Source: Aeromonas fluvialis (lineage in GTDB: Bacteria; Pseudomonadota; Gammaproteobacteria; Enterobacterales; Aeromonadaceae). From it: a stretch of 64,000 nucleotides of DNA. Positions 26,647 to 35,192 of this stretch are shown here, piece by piece (positions within the stretch are counted from its first letter, which is position 1; every line of letters begins with the position of its first letter). A program made the translations under genes and the position numbers. The stretch is from the NCBI RefSeq assembly GCF_000819885.1, contig NZ_CDBO01000075.1:21272-85271 (forward strand), in the 5' to 3' direction. Below the pieces are notes generated by a model. It did no database searches. It was not told the origin of the DNA and saw nothing but the letters and a program-made list of their open reading frames with translations.

Positions 26647-27417
26647 TCAATAGATGGAGGAGATAAATTGCTTGAACCGCTCGGATTTGGGATGGGCGAA
26701 AATCTCCTTGGGGTTGCCCTCCTCTTCCACCCGCCCCTGATGCAGAAACATCACCTTGTTCGATACATCGCGGGCAAACGACATCTCATGGGTCACCACC
26801 AGCATGGTGCGCCCCTCTTCGGCCAGCTCGCGCATCAGGCCGAGCACCTCCCCCACCAGCTCGGGATCCAGCGCCGAGGTGGGTTCATCAAACAGCATCA
26901 CTTCGGGCTCCACCGCCAGCGCACGGGCAATGGCGGCCCGCTGCTGCTGACCACCGGAAAGATGGCCGGGATAGTAGTCGCGCCGCTCCCACAGCCCGAC
27001 CCGGTTGAGCAGCTGCTCAGCTCTGGCAATCGCCTCGGCCCGGGGCACCTTGAGCACCTGGATCGGCACTTCGATGATGTTCTGCATGATGGTCATGTGT
27101 GACCAGAGGTTGAAACTTTGAAACACCATGGCCAGCCGACTGCGGATCCGCTCCACCTGGCGCATGTCTTGTGGTTGCCGTTCACCGGCCCGGTTGGTTT
27201 TCATGGCAATCAGCTCACCATGGAGCGAGACGGTGCCTGATGAGGGGGTTTCGAGCAGATTGATACAGCGAAGAAAGGTCGACTTCCCCGAGCCGGAGGA
27301 GCCGATCAGGGAGATCACATCTCCCTTGTGGGCGGTCATGTCGATGCCCTTGAGCACTTCGTGGGTGCCAAAATATTTGTGCAGATCACGTACTTCCAGT
27401 GCGGCAACGTCGCTCAT
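26647..27417 (-). CDS. basic amino acid ABC transporter ATP-binding protein, HisP-like
   Basis: A 256-residue ABC ATPase. Walker A is GSSGSGKS (39-46), the Q-loop is MVFQSFNLW, the signature LSGGQQQR starts at 153, and Walker B is VMLFDEPTS. The insert TNRAGERQPQDMRQVERIR before the Q-loop is typical of HisP. It powers the HisQ/HisM-like permeases. First gene of the operon hisP-SBP-hisQ-hisM; the promoter must lie in the AT-rich region upstream. Confidence 0.93.
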   Translation of the reverse strand: MSDVAALEVRDLHKYFGTHEVLKGIDMTAHKGDVISLIGSSGSGKSTFLRCINLLETPSSGTVSLHGELIAMKTNRAGERQPQDMRQVERIRSRLAMVFQSFNLWSHMTIMQNIIEVPIQVLKVPRAEAIARAEQLLNRVGLWERRDYYPGHLSGGQQQRAAIARALAVEPEVMLFDEPTSALDPELVGEVLGLMRELAEEGRTMLVVTHEMSFARDVSNKVMFLHQGRVEEEGNPKEIFAHPKSERFKQFISSIY

Positions 27418-27950
27418 CCATTACAACCTTGTCTGTCCCTAGACGCCGCAGGGGCGTGACTCAACCATCGTTCATTTAACAAAACATTAACCGATGGCAA
27501 CCTGCAGCGAAAATATCATCCGGATAGTGAAAAAACAATACAGAACGAAGGTCTTCAGGCTGTTTGCTCTATTTTTATTCGCTCAAAGCGTATTTTTCAG
27601 CACTTTGTTTGCATAAACAGCCGTTTCAATAGCCGCTCTGATACCGCCTTTTTATACTCCAATCACATTAGTGGCAAGAAAAAAAGCGGAATGAGCGCCA
27701 AACAGGCAGCAAAATAACTTTATGCAGCCTCCCGCAGAGTAAAATCTCAACCTGCCATTCGGATCAACTTGATTTTATTGGCTCAGCCAAGCTCGCTTGG
27801 AACCTTAACAAACGGAGGAGTTGTGTCATAAAAGTAAAAATCCTCTCCAAAAAGGGCTGTTTTTGACCATGAAAGCGAGAGATATGTGACACAGAGCCAA
27901 TAAGTAATGATAAGGTGGTGTTTTTATCAGTTTTTGTGACCGAGGCCTCG
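27418..27950. other. AT-rich divergent intergenic region
   Basis: About 530 bases between the hisP-like gene (minus) and lysO (plus). It is clearly more AT-rich than its surroundings, especially 27480-27720, and must hold both promoters. I see a small hairpin CCAAG-CTCG-CTTGG near 27787 but no lysine riboswitch core, no clear ArgR box pair and no convincing gene. Short frames here (for example 27764-27961 minus) have no ribosome site. Confidence 0.6.
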
Positions 27951-28853
27951 ATGCTGCTCAATGTGTTGCTGATCCTGTTGCCACTGGCAATCGGCTATCT
28001 GATACCCCTCTCCTCTGCCCGGCTGATCAGGCTGGTCAACCAGAGTCTGGGCAAGATGGTCTACCTCATTCTGTTTCTGATGGGGCTCGGGCTTGCCTAT
28101 GTGGAGAACCTGGGCAGCAATCTGGCGGTGATCTTCAAGGTCGCCGGGGTGATGCTGACCGCGATCACGGTCTGCAACCTGCTGGCCCTCTGGTGGCTCG
28201 ACAAGCGCACACCGCCGACCCATGAGGCGAACGATGCCAGGATGCCGGGCAAGTTGCACCTGCTGTGGGAATCCCTGCAGCTCTGCTTTGTGGTGCTCGG
28301 CGGTGTGCTGCTGGGTCTACTGGTGGATCTGCGCGCCCTGCCCATCGACAAATGGAGTGAGTGGGCCCTGATGCTGCTGCTGTTTCTCATCGGGGTGCAG
28401 ATGCGCAACTCAGGCATGCGGCTGCGCCAGATCCTGCTCAACCCCTGGGGGATGAAGATAGCCGCCACCGTCATCCTCAGCAGTTGGCTGGGTAGCCTGC
28501 TGGCGGCCCAGTTGCTGGGCATGCCCTTTGCCCATGGTCTGGCGATGAGCTCGAGCTTCGGCTGGTATTCGCTCTCCGGCATTCTGGTGGCCGACAAACT
28601 GGGGCCGGTGCTCGGCTCGGCCGCCTTTATCAACGATCTGGGCCGTGAGCTTATTGCCATCCTGATCATCCCGGTGCTGATGCGTCGCCACCCCTCGGCG
28701 GCCATCGGTTACGGCGGCGCCACGGCGCTGGACTTCACCCTGCCGGTTATCCAGAAATCCGGTGGCATTCAGGTGGTGCCGGTGGCCATTGTCTCCGGCT
28801 TTATCCTGAGCCTGCTCGGCCCCATCCTGATCCTCGGGTTTCTGGCGATCTAA
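27951..28853 (+). CDS. lysO: L-lysine exporter LysO (YbjE family)
   Basis: A 300-residue inner-membrane protein. It matches E. coli LysO along its length: IGYLIPL at the start, MVYLILFLMGLGLAYVENL, LLLFLIGVQMRNSGM, MSSSFGWYSLSGIL, and the GSAAFINDLGRELIAI and ALDFTLPVIQKSGG motifs that hold acidic residues important for export. About eight hydrophobic segments. It exports L-lysine and thialysine. I chose the ATG at 27951 (GAGG 6 bases upstream); a GTG at 27915 would add 12 residues. It is divergent from the basic amino acid importer, which suggests opposing control of the same pool. Confidence 0.93.
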   Translation: MLLNVLLILLPLAIGYLIPLSSARLIRLVNQSLGKMVYLILFLMGLGLAYVENLGSNLAVIFKVAGVMLTAITVCNLLALWWLDKRTPPTHEANDARMPGKLHLLWESLQLCFVVLGGVLLGLLVDLRALPIDKWSEWALMLLLFLIGVQMRNSGMRLRQILLNPWGMKIAATVILSSWLGSLLAAQLLGMPFAHGLAMSSSFGWYSLSGILVADKLGPVLGSAAFINDLGRELIAILIIPVLMRRHPSAAIGYGGATALDFTLPVIQKSGGIQVVPVAIVSGFILSLLGPILILGFLAI

Positions 28854-28876
28854 GCCTGATTCCCACATTGCAGATA

Positions 28877-28908
28877 AAAAAAGCCCGACCTTGTGGTCGG
28901 GCTTTTGC
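28877..28908. terminator. bidirectional terminator between lysO and iadA-like gene
   Basis: AGCCCGACC / GGTCGGGCT stem with a TTGT loop, flanked by A-run and T4. Confidence 0.88.
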
Positions 28909-28951
28909 TGTTTGGAGCAACCACGCACTGGCTGCGATATTGCCCGCAGCC

Positions 28952-30082
28952 TTATTCGCGCCAAAGGCCGCCACTCATCACCCGTTCGATAGCAAACGTC
29001 CGGGCGTGCACCAGCAGCAGATCTGCATCCTGCCCAACCCCGATCCCCCCCTTGCTGCCGAGCCCCAGCGCCTGTGCCGGATTAAACGTCACCGTGGCCA
29101 ATGCCCTCTCCAGCGACACGCCGAGCCGGGTCGCGCGCACGCACTGCTGCCACAGGCTGGCAATCTGGCCGCAGCGCATCTCGATGAGCCGCCCTTCGCC
29201 ATCAAAGCGCGGCAGGCTGGCATTAGCATCCGAGCTGAAGGTGATGCGATCGGCAGGTACATCGGCGGCCAGCAGCTCGGCCAGCCCATCGGCGGCCAGC
29301 CGCTCGCCATCCTCCAGCAGATCGGGAAAGCTCGAGGTGGTGAGGTCGACCCAACCTCCCGCCTTACCCCACTCGATAGCCTCGGCAAAGAGCCAGGGGT
29401 TGCGGTTGCAGTGAGTGGGATAGAGCTGGCGCAGCGGAATGTCGGTCTCATCGCGCAGGGCCCGCAGGGGGGCCAATGCCCCCTTGCCATCCCCGACATG
29501 GAAGAAGCTGATCCCGCTCTTGCCCGCGAGCAGCCCGGCCACCCGCGCCTCGCTGGCAAGCCTGGCCAGCTCGTGGTGGGTCGGCGCACTGGATCTGTGG
29601 TCACTGATGGCCACCTCCCCCACCCCCAAGACCTCGGGGATCAAGATGATGTCCGACTCCACCGTACCGGTCAGGGTCTTGACCGGTAGATGGTAGGAGC
29701 CGGTATACATAAAGGCGCTCACCCCGGCGGCGCGACACTCGCGCACCTTGCCAAGCACCTGTGCGGGAGTGCGGGTCAGGCTGTCGGTGCCGAGCGCCGC
29801 CACCAAGGTGGTGACACCGGCCTTGAGCACCTCGCTCGCCGCCAGTTCCGGAGTGCGAAAGGCAAACCCCCCCTCTCCGCCGCCGCCGGTGATATGGGCC
29901 AGCGGATCCACCAGCCCGGGCACCAGATAGCGACCACGGCCATCGACCCGATGCAACGGCCAGTTTGCCGGCACCGTCAATCCCTTGCCCATCCAGGCGA
30001 TACGGCCATCGGCCACCAGCAGATCCTGCTGGCCAAGGTGGGTGGGGCTGAAGATCTCGGCTCCCTCGATCAGGGTCAACAT
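28952..30082 (-). CDS. iadA: isoaspartyl dipeptidase-like amidohydrolase
   Basis: A 376-residue amidohydrolase of the IadA family. GFAFRTPELAASEVLKAGVT, GTDSLTRTP, MYTGSYHLPVKTLTGTVESD, AISDHRSSAPTHHELARLA, the bridging-lysine segment GLLAGKSG, PTHCNRN and the FSSDANAS aspartate all follow E. coli IadA. Odd: the first metal motif, HVH in E. coli (DQHVH), reads DPLAH here, so one of the two metal-binding histidines is replaced by Leu. A beta-aspartyl peptidase is expected from the family, but activity is uncertain. It lies 66 bases after an amino acid binding-protein gene and is probably co-transcribed. Confidence 0.82.
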   Translation of the reverse strand: MLTLIEGAEIFSPTHLGQQDLLVADGRIAWMGKGLTVPANWPLHRVDGRGRYLVPGLVDPLAHITGGGGEGGFAFRTPELAASEVLKAGVTTLVAALGTDSLTRTPAQVLGKVRECRAAGVSAFMYTGSYHLPVKTLTGTVESDIILIPEVLGVGEVAISDHRSSAPTHHELARLASEARVAGLLAGKSGISFFHVGDGKGALAPLRALRDETDIPLRQLYPTHCNRNPWLFAEAIEWGKAGGWVDLTTSSFPDLLEDGERLAADGLAELLAADVPADRITFSSDANASLPRFDGEGRLIEMRCGQIASLWQQCVRATRLGVSLERALATVTFNPAQALGLGSKGGIGVGQDADLLLVHARTFAIERVMSGGLWRE

Positions 30083-30148
30083 GGCAATTCTCCTTGCACG
30101 ATTGTCGCTTGCCCAATGAAAAGAGAGGGAGCAAGCTCCCTCCCCCCG

Positions 30149-30931
30149 TCAACCACCATATATATCGTACTTGAAGTACTTCTGGTTGATCTGCTGATAG
30201 GTGCCGCTAGCACGCAGGGCCTTGATCGCCTCGTCCAGCTTGCCCTTTAGCTCCTTATCGCTCTTGCGCACGGCGATCCCCATGCCGTCACCAAACCACT
30301 GACGATCGGTCAGAGCGGGCCCCACATAGTCGAACTTGTCGCCCCCCTCTTTGCCAAGCAACCCCTGCTCGATGGCAGAGGCATCGGCCAGCAGGGCCAG
30401 CACCCGACCCGCTTTCAGATCGAGATAGGCTTCGTCGGCATTGCCGTAACGGACGATGGTGACGTTCGATCCAAAATTGTCGGTCAGGTACTTGTCATGG
30501 GTGGTGGCACGCTGCACCCCGATGCGCTTGCCCGCCATGCCTTCCGGGGTCAGCGTCAGCTCAGACCCCTTGGCCGCCACAAAGCGATTGGGAATATGGG
30601 CATATTTCTCGGTGAAATCGACCTTCTGGCGCCGCTCATCGGTGATCGACATGGCGGCGATGATGGCATCGTATTTGCGCGACAGCAGAGCCGGGATCAT
30701 GCCATCCCAATCCTGCGCCACCAGCTCGCACTTGACCGCCATCTGCTGGCACAGGGCGTTGGCGAGATCGATATCAAACCCCTTGATCTCACCCGACGCA
30801 TCGGTCCAGGAGAAGGGCGGGTAGGCCCCCTCCACCCCGAAGCGCACGGTTTTCCACTCCTTGGCCATGGCGGGGGTGGCCAGCAGGCTGGCAACAAACA
30901 GGGCAGAGAGGGTCAGTCTGATCTTCATCAT
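30149..30931 (-). CDS. second basic amino acid periplasmic binding protein
   Basis: A 260-residue paralogue of the protein at 25824, with the same blocks (TVRFGVEGAYPPFSW, GFDIDLANALCQQM, QDWDGMIPALLSRKYDA) and a signal peptide ending ATPAMA. The frame is open to 30970 but GGAG lies five bases before the ATG at 30931. No permease or ATPase gene is beside it. It probably feeds the HisQ/HisM/HisP-like transporter encoded upstream, as ArgT and HisJ share one in enterics. Its downstream neighbour is the iadA-like gene. Confidence 0.9.
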   Translation of the reverse strand: MMKIRLTLSALFVASLLATPAMAKEWKTVRFGVEGAYPPFSWTDASGEIKGFDIDLANALCQQMAVKCELVAQDWDGMIPALLSRKYDAIIAAMSITDERRQKVDFTEKYAHIPNRFVAAKGSELTLTPEGMAGKRIGVQRATTHDKYLTDNFGSNVTIVRYGNADEAYLDLKAGRVLALLADASAIEQGLLGKEGGDKFDYVGPALTDRQWFGDGMGIAVRKSDKELKGKLDEAIKALRASGTYQQINQKYFKYDIYGG

Positions 30932-31318
30932 GAGTACTCCATTACATAAAAAGCGCACAGGCGCGGACAAGGCACCGCAAGCAAATGCATGCGATGACCA
31001 AAAGCGGCAAAATCTGGATGAGCGAGATCACGCCCGAGCGGGCGTCAGTGAACTGCTCCAGGGGTTCGATCTATTCGTCGAACCACTCGGAGAGATAGAA
31101 AGGCTTGAAGTAGAAGGCCAGAAAAAAGCCTCTGGCTTTGCGCATCATGGTGGTTTGTCGCGTCCTGTGACAAAGATGGCAATTACCTTAGCACGCCCGA
31201 ATTTTGCCCGGCAAGAGGCAGCCGCCGGGCAGTAGCAAAATCCTGATCATGGCCAAGGCGGGCGGGATCCGTTAGGCTCGAAGCACCTTGCCATCCCATA
31301 ACAGACCCACCGCTACCG
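30932..31318. other. 387-bp intergenic region with micro-ORF and hairpin
   Basis: Lies between the second SBP (minus) and acpH (plus). It holds a 25-codon minus-strand ORF (31071-31148) and, between that ORF and the SBP start, a compact GC hairpin ACGCCCG/CGGGCGT at 31030-31045 without a T-run. A longer plus-strand frame across this area has no ribosome site. Confidence 0.5.
31071..31148 (-). CDS. aromatic-rich 25-residue micro-ORF, possible leader peptide
   Basis: The frame starts ATG-ATG and encodes MMRKARGFFLAFYFKPFY plus seven further residues ending in DE. Six Phe, two Tyr and one Trp among 25 residues is a strong bias. It lies about 140 bases upstream of the binding-protein gene on the same strand, with a GC hairpin between. 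The ribosome site is weak. The arrangement recalls attenuator leader peptides, but no terminator T-run is present. It could also be a small membrane protein or chance. Confidence 0.3.
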   Translation of the reverse strand: MMRKARGFFLAFYFKPFYLSEWFDE

Positions 31319-31939
31319 ATGAATTTTCTGGCCCATCTCCATCTGGCTGCCCACACCCGAAGCTCCCTCACCGGCAATCTGCTGGGTGATTTTATCAAGG
31401 GACCGCTGCCCACGGGGCTTGCCGCCCACTTCGATGAGGGGATCTGGTTGCACCGCAAGATCGACGCCTTTACCGACAGCCACCCCGAGCACAAGGCGGC
31501 CGTCGCCTGTTTCGAAGCCCCCTGGCGCCGCTTTGGCGGCATAGTGGTGGATATGATCTACGACCACTGGCTGAGCCAGCACTGGGGACTGTTCAGTACC
31601 AAGCCCCTGCCCCACTTCCTGCAACGCAGTTATGAGCAGCTATTGGCGGATCACCCACGCCTGCCGGATGGACTGCCACTCCCCCTCAAGCGGATGGCCG
31701 AGCAGAACTGGATCGCCTCCTATCGCCACAGGGAGGGGCTGGGGCAAGCGCTGAATGGCATCGGTCGCCGACTGCGCCGCCCGGTACAACTGGGAGAGGC
31801 GCTGCTGACCCTCGATGAATCGCAGTGGCAAACATGCGAGGCGGGATTTCTGCGCTTCTATCCCGCGCTGATGGACTTTAGCCAGCAGCAGCTGGCCCAA
31901 TATCGGGCAGCCCAAGGGCACTGTGATCCCTCTGGATAG
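31319..31939 (+). CDS. acpH: acyl carrier protein phosphodiesterase
   Basis: A 206-residue AcpH. MNFLAHLHLA, SLTGNLLGDFIKG, LHRKIDAFTDSHPE and VVDMIYDHWLSQHW match E. coli AcpH, including the His/Asp residues of its HD-like active site. It removes 4'-phosphopantetheine from acyl carrier protein. Length fits the family (about 193). It stands alone and ends in a bidirectional terminator. Confidence 0.93.
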   Translation: MNFLAHLHLAAHTRSSLTGNLLGDFIKGPLPTGLAAHFDEGIWLHRKIDAFTDSHPEHKAAVACFEAPWRRFGGIVVDMIYDHWLSQHWGLFSTKPLPHFLQRSYEQLLADHPRLPDGLPLPLKRMAEQNWIASYRHREGLGQALNGIGRRLRRPVQLGEALLTLDESQWQTCEAGFLRFYPALMDFSQQQLAQYRAAQGHCDPSG

Positions 31940-31954
31940 AACTGCTTCCCCATA

Positions 31955-31980
31955 AAAAACGCCCCTTGCAGGGCGTTTGT
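31955..31980. terminator. bidirectional terminator after acpH
   Basis: AAACGCCC / GGGCGTTT stem with an A-run on the left, between convergent genes. Confidence 0.8.
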
Positions 31981-31982
31981 CA

Positions 31983-32366
31983 TCAGTTGGCTTCGTCTTT
32001 CTTTTTGCGAATGCTGAGGCCAAGTTCCCGACCACGCAGTCGGGCGTAATAGATGGTGCCGACAAAGGCGAGAGTGGTGAAGACCAGCTCCACCACCGCC
32101 AGCCACCGCTCCCCCTCATCCGTGGTGATCAGGGTGAGGGCGTGGAGGAAATAGGGCATCAACACGAAGTTGCCCCAGGCGTGGGTGTAGGGGTTGCCCT
32201 GCACTATCCCCTTGAGAGGGAAGAGCAGTGGCACGGTCCAGATCACCGGCAACAGCCAGGGATTGAGATCCGGATGGGGTGACAGCCACAGATGCCAGAG
32301 GATGACCCAGCCCAGCAGGCCGAAGAAGCCGACCAGGGTCAGCCAACGGGCGAAGCGGGTGCTCAT
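31983..32366 (-). CDS. DUF2069 inner-membrane protein
   Basis: A 127-residue protein with four hydrophobic segments (LTLVGFFGLLGWVILWHLWL, WLLPVIWTVPLLFPL, FVLMPYFLHALTLI, ELVFTTLAFVGTIYYARL) and a positively charged tail. This matches DUF2069, a family of unknown function. GIVQGNPYTHAW is its most conserved stretch. Its ATG overlaps the stop of the yfgD-like gene by four bases (ATGA), so it is translationally coupled. Confidence 0.85.
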   Translation of the reverse strand: MSTRFARWLTLVGFFGLLGWVILWHLWLSPHPDLNPWLLPVIWTVPLLFPLKGIVQGNPYTHAWGNFVLMPYFLHALTLITTDEGERWLAVVELVFTTLAFVGTIYYARLRGRELGLSIRKKKDEAN

Positions 32367-32713
32367 TTGAGGATCTCCAGCACCTGCTCCGGCGGGCGAC
32401 CAATACGGGCTTGACCATTCTTGATGACAATGGGGCGCTCGATCAGCTTGGGATGCTGGTGCATGGCGCGAATAAGGGCATCACCGCTGACATCGGCCAA
32501 TCCCAGCTCCTTGTAGAGATCCTCCTTGGTGCGCATCAGCTGGCGCGGGTCGCTAAAGCCGAGCAGAGAGAGCAGGTTGCGGATCTCATCTTCGTTCGGG
32601 GCCTGCTCCAGATAGAGCACCACATCAGGGGCGATCCCGTGCTGTTCCAGCAGGGCCAGGGTTTCGCGACTCTTGGAGCAGCGCGGATTGTGGTAGATTT
32701 GGGTCTCGCTCAT
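32363..32713 (-). CDS. yfgD: ArsC/Spx-fold arsenate reductase-like protein YfgD
   Basis: A 116-residue thioredoxin-fold protein of the ArsC family. IYHNPRCSKSRETL holds the single active Cys12, and IERPIVIKNGQARIGRP is the C-terminal signature. It would act with glutaredoxin. It lies in the conserved neighbourhood with bepA and perM (as yfgD in E. coli), away from any ars operon, so a true arsenate role is uncertain. Confidence 0.9.
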   Translation of the reverse strand: MSETQIYHNPRCSKSRETLALLEQHGIAPDVVLYLEQAPNEDEIRNLLSLLGFSDPRQLMRTKEDLYKELGLADVSGDALIRAMHQHPKLIERPIVIKNGQARIGRPPEQVLEILK

Positions 32714-32770
32714 GGTAACTCCCTGATTAATCGCAAGATGGGACTAGAAACGGCGCTATTGTAGGGGAAA

Positions 32771-33256
32771 GTGATGGTCAGGGTAAGCGGCGGTGCAACG
32801 GAATTGAAACGAATTTGTTGGCTGATTGTGGCCTGGCTGCTCAGTGCCTGCAGCCCGGCCCCCGAATTCAGCGACGGGTCAGGAGAACCGGTCAGCTTAC
32901 GCCACTTTGTCGACAAGCCGCTCCTGGTCAACTACTTCGCCCCCTGGTGCGCCCCCTGCCTGCGGGAGATGCCGCTCCTCAACGCGCTGGCCGCCGAGGG
33001 AGAGATCGCCGTGGTGGCCGTGAACTACGACCCGACCACGCCGGCAGAATTGGGTAACCTGGCGGCGCAATACCACATCAGGGTGCCGCTCCTTACTGCC
33101 AATGAGGATGCCAAGCTCCCCTTCCCTCGCCCAAGCGGCCTGCCCACCAGCTATCTGCTCGACAGTGAGGGCAAACTCCAGCAGACGCTGATCGGCGAGC
33201 TCGACCAGCAGCAGATCGAGATGCTCAAGACGACCGTCAGCAGAATGAGTCACTAG
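32771..33256 (+). CDS. TlpA-like thioredoxin-fold lipoprotein
   Basis: A 161-residue thioredoxin-fold protein with a lipoprotein signal (LLSAC, Cys27). The redox motif WCAPC is Cys60/Cys63 in NYFAPWCAPCLREMPLL, and the cis-proline loop is PSGLPTSYLL. It is probably membrane-anchored in the periplasm and reduces or exchanges disulfides. Start codons at 32771 and 32774 are adjacent and cannot be separated. It is divergent from yfgD and convergent with bepA. Confidence 0.87.
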   Translation: MMVRVSGGATELKRICWLIVAWLLSACSPAPEFSDGSGEPVSLRHFVDKPLLVNYFAPWCAPCLREMPLLNALAAEGEIAVVAVNYDPTTPAELGNLAAQYHIRVPLLTANEDAKLPFPRPSGLPTSYLLDSEGKLQQTLIGELDQQQIEMLKTTVSRMSH

Positions 33257-33303
33257 CCCATCACTGCTATCACCGTCACCCACATCAACGTCACCGCCAT
33301 AAA

Positions 33304-33334
33304 CAACAAGAGCGCACCTCGGTGCGCCCTTGTT
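33304..33334. terminator. bidirectional terminator between tlpA-like gene and bepA
   Basis: AACAAG-GCGCACC / GGTGCGC-CTTGTT stem with a 2-base loop and one internal mismatch, between convergent genes. Confidence 0.75.
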
Positions 33335-33357
33335 GTATTGGCCAATACCCGAAGTCG

Positions 33358-34812
33358 TTAGCCCTTGAGGCTGTCGAGATCCTTCTTGGCCCGCTCTAGC
33401 TCGGTGATCCGCGCCTCCAGTCGCGCCAGGGTCATCCGGTCACTGGTGGTGCCACGGGCCACGATCAGCTCGTCGATGGCGGCCTGATAATCCCCGCGCA
33501 GCGCGAGCATCTCGGCCCGCGCCATATGCAGCTCGGTCATTCTGCCCGCCTTGCGATAGGCATCGGACAGCAGGTTCCAGGCCAGGTTGTTCTCTTCGTT
33601 CGCACGGGCATAGGGGTCGAGAATAGCGATGGATTTCTTGTAGTTGCCGCTCTCCAGATAGGCGTTGCCGAGGTTGACGATGATCACTTCATTGGCCGGC
33701 ATCCGGGTACGGAACTTTTCCAACCGGGCGATCGCCTGGGCGCTGCGCCCCTTGGCCAGATCGATGTCGGTCTGGGCATCGACGATAAAGAGATCTTCCG
33801 GATGACGGGCCGCCAGCTCCTTCATCAGGGCATCGGCCTCGTCGCTGCGCTTGAGCTGGATCAGCGCCAGCGCCTTGCCATAGATGGCGGCATCCTTGAG
33901 CGGGTAATCCCCCTTCTGGATCCGGGTGTCGAAGTAGCTCAACAGCCCCTGCGGGGTATCGGTGCCGAAACGGACCTGAATACGCACCTTGGCCAGCCAG
34001 AAGTCGAGGCTGGGCGGCAAGTTGCGACGGCCATAACTGCCTGCCCGGGCCCGAGCCTCGCTGATCCGGGTCTCCGGCAACGGGTGAGTGAGCAGCATCT
34101 CCGGCGGCTTGCTGGCGTAACGGTACTCGGCGGCCAGTTTCTGGAAGAAGTTGGCCATCCCCATGGGGTCGAAACCGGCATCGTAGAGGGTCTTCATGCC
34201 GATACGGTCCGCTTCGTATTCGTTGTCGCGGGTGTAGTTGATGGCGGACTGCATGGAGAGGCCCAGCGTAGTCTGCAGCGCGGCGATACCAGCGGTCGGG
34301 TTGATCACCGCCAGCGCGATGGAGCCCACCAGACCGGCCAGGGTCACCGCCGAGCTGCTCGCCTGTGCCTCCATGTAACGGGCGATATGGCGCTGGGTCA
34401 CGTGGGTGATTTCGTGGGCCAGCACCGAGGCCAACTCGCTCTCGCTGTCGGCGTAGAGGAACAACCCTGTGTGCACCTTGACTCGCCCGCCCAGGAAGGC
34501 GGCCGCGTTGATGCTGGGGTCATTGATCAGAAAGAAGGTAAAGGGGAAGCGTACCCCGTCGGCATTGGTCAACAGTCGCTGACCCAGATCGTCGATATAT
34601 TGGCTCAACACAGGATCATCGATGATCGGCAGGCCCGCGCGGGCAAAGCGCATAAAGGCGTTGCCGTAACGCACCTCCTGCTCGATAGGAAGGGCAGCCA
34701 CCCCGGCCGTGCCGATATCGGGAAGCTGATTGTTGGCCTCGGCATGAAAAGTGGCACCCATCAGGGAAACCAGCAGGGGAAGCGATGCCATCAGGGGGGA
34801 AAAGCGTGCCAC
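33358..34812 (-). CDS. bepA: beta-barrel assembly-enhancing protease BepA
   Basis: A 484-residue periplasmic M48 metalloprotease with a TPR tail. The signal peptide ends near residue 26 (FHAEA). The zinc motif HEITH is near residue 135 (VLAHEITHVTQRH), with the third ligand Glu in the YTRDNEYEADRIGM segment. About 180 C-terminal residues form TPR repeats that contact BamA and LptD in E. coli. It assists LptD assembly and degrades misfolded outer-membrane proteins. Part of the yfgD-bepA-perM neighbourhood. Confidence 0.95.
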   Translation of the reverse strand: MARFSPLMASLPLLVSLMGATFHAEANNQLPDIGTAGVAALPIEQEVRYGNAFMRFARAGLPIIDDPVLSQYIDDLGQRLLTNADGVRFPFTFFLINDPSINAAAFLGGRVKVHTGLFLYADSESELASVLAHEITHVTQRHIARYMEAQASSSAVTLAGLVGSIALAVINPTAGIAALQTTLGLSMQSAINYTRDNEYEADRIGMKTLYDAGFDPMGMANFFQKLAAEYRYASKPPEMLLTHPLPETRISEARARAGSYGRRNLPPSLDFWLAKVRIQVRFGTDTPQGLLSYFDTRIQKGDYPLKDAAIYGKALALIQLKRSDEADALMKELAARHPEDLFIVDAQTDIDLAKGRSAQAIARLEKFRTRMPANEVIIVNLGNAYLESGNYKKSIAILDPYARANEENNLAWNLLSDAYRKAGRMTELHMARAEMLALRGDYQAAIDELIVARGTTSDRMTLARLEARITELERAKKDLDSLKG

Positions 34813-34933
34813 GTTATCACTATCTCCATCAGAAAGGGCCTCGGCAGAATACCCTTGCCCATCAAGGGCGACAAGCGTTGTTTCAGGCTCTTATCACGGC
34901 CATAATAGCGGCCACCTGCGTGCTGGAGTCCCC

Positions 34934-35167
34934 ATGGAAGTTCTCGACCTGACCCCCTGGCGTTGCCCCGAGCCGCTGATCCGGCTCAAGCTCTGGTTAA
35001 GGGAGGCCAAAAGTGGTCAAACCGTCACCATACGGCTGGCCGATGCGGGATCCCGGCAGGATATTCCGGCCTACCTCCAACGTCAGGGCCACCATGTCGA
35101 GATGCAGCAAGCACTGGACAATACCCTCTCTTTGCAGCTGGTTGTCGGGGCGAAACAACCATCTTGA
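34934..35167 (+). CDS. TusA-family sulfurtransferase-like protein
   Basis: A 77-residue TusA/SirA-fold protein with the family motif WRCPEPLIRLK (Cys11) near the N-terminus. TusA proteins carry persulfide sulfur on this Cys. It lies 25 bases upstream of perM, a frequent pairing. The true TusA of tRNA thiolation is usually elsewhere, so the sulfur acceptor here is unknown. The start at 34934 follows GGAG with 7-base spacing; the frame is open to 34751. Confidence 0.87.
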   Translation: MEVLDLTPWRCPEPLIRLKLWLREAKSGQTVTIRLADAGSRQDIPAYLQRQGHHVEMQQALDNTLSLQLVVGAKQPS

Positions 35168-35192
35168 GCCCCTGTGATGTAAGGATGCCGTC

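Noticed and set aside
27418..27950. Possible lysine riboswitch upstream of lysO
   Set aside because: The conserved core and helix arrangement of the L-box could not be found; only a small hairpin is present.
30861..31235. A 124-codon plus-strand frame between the second SBP and acpH
   Set aside because: Starts inside the SBP gene in antisense and has no ribosome site; the charged helix-like stretch is probably a shadow of the micro-ORF region.
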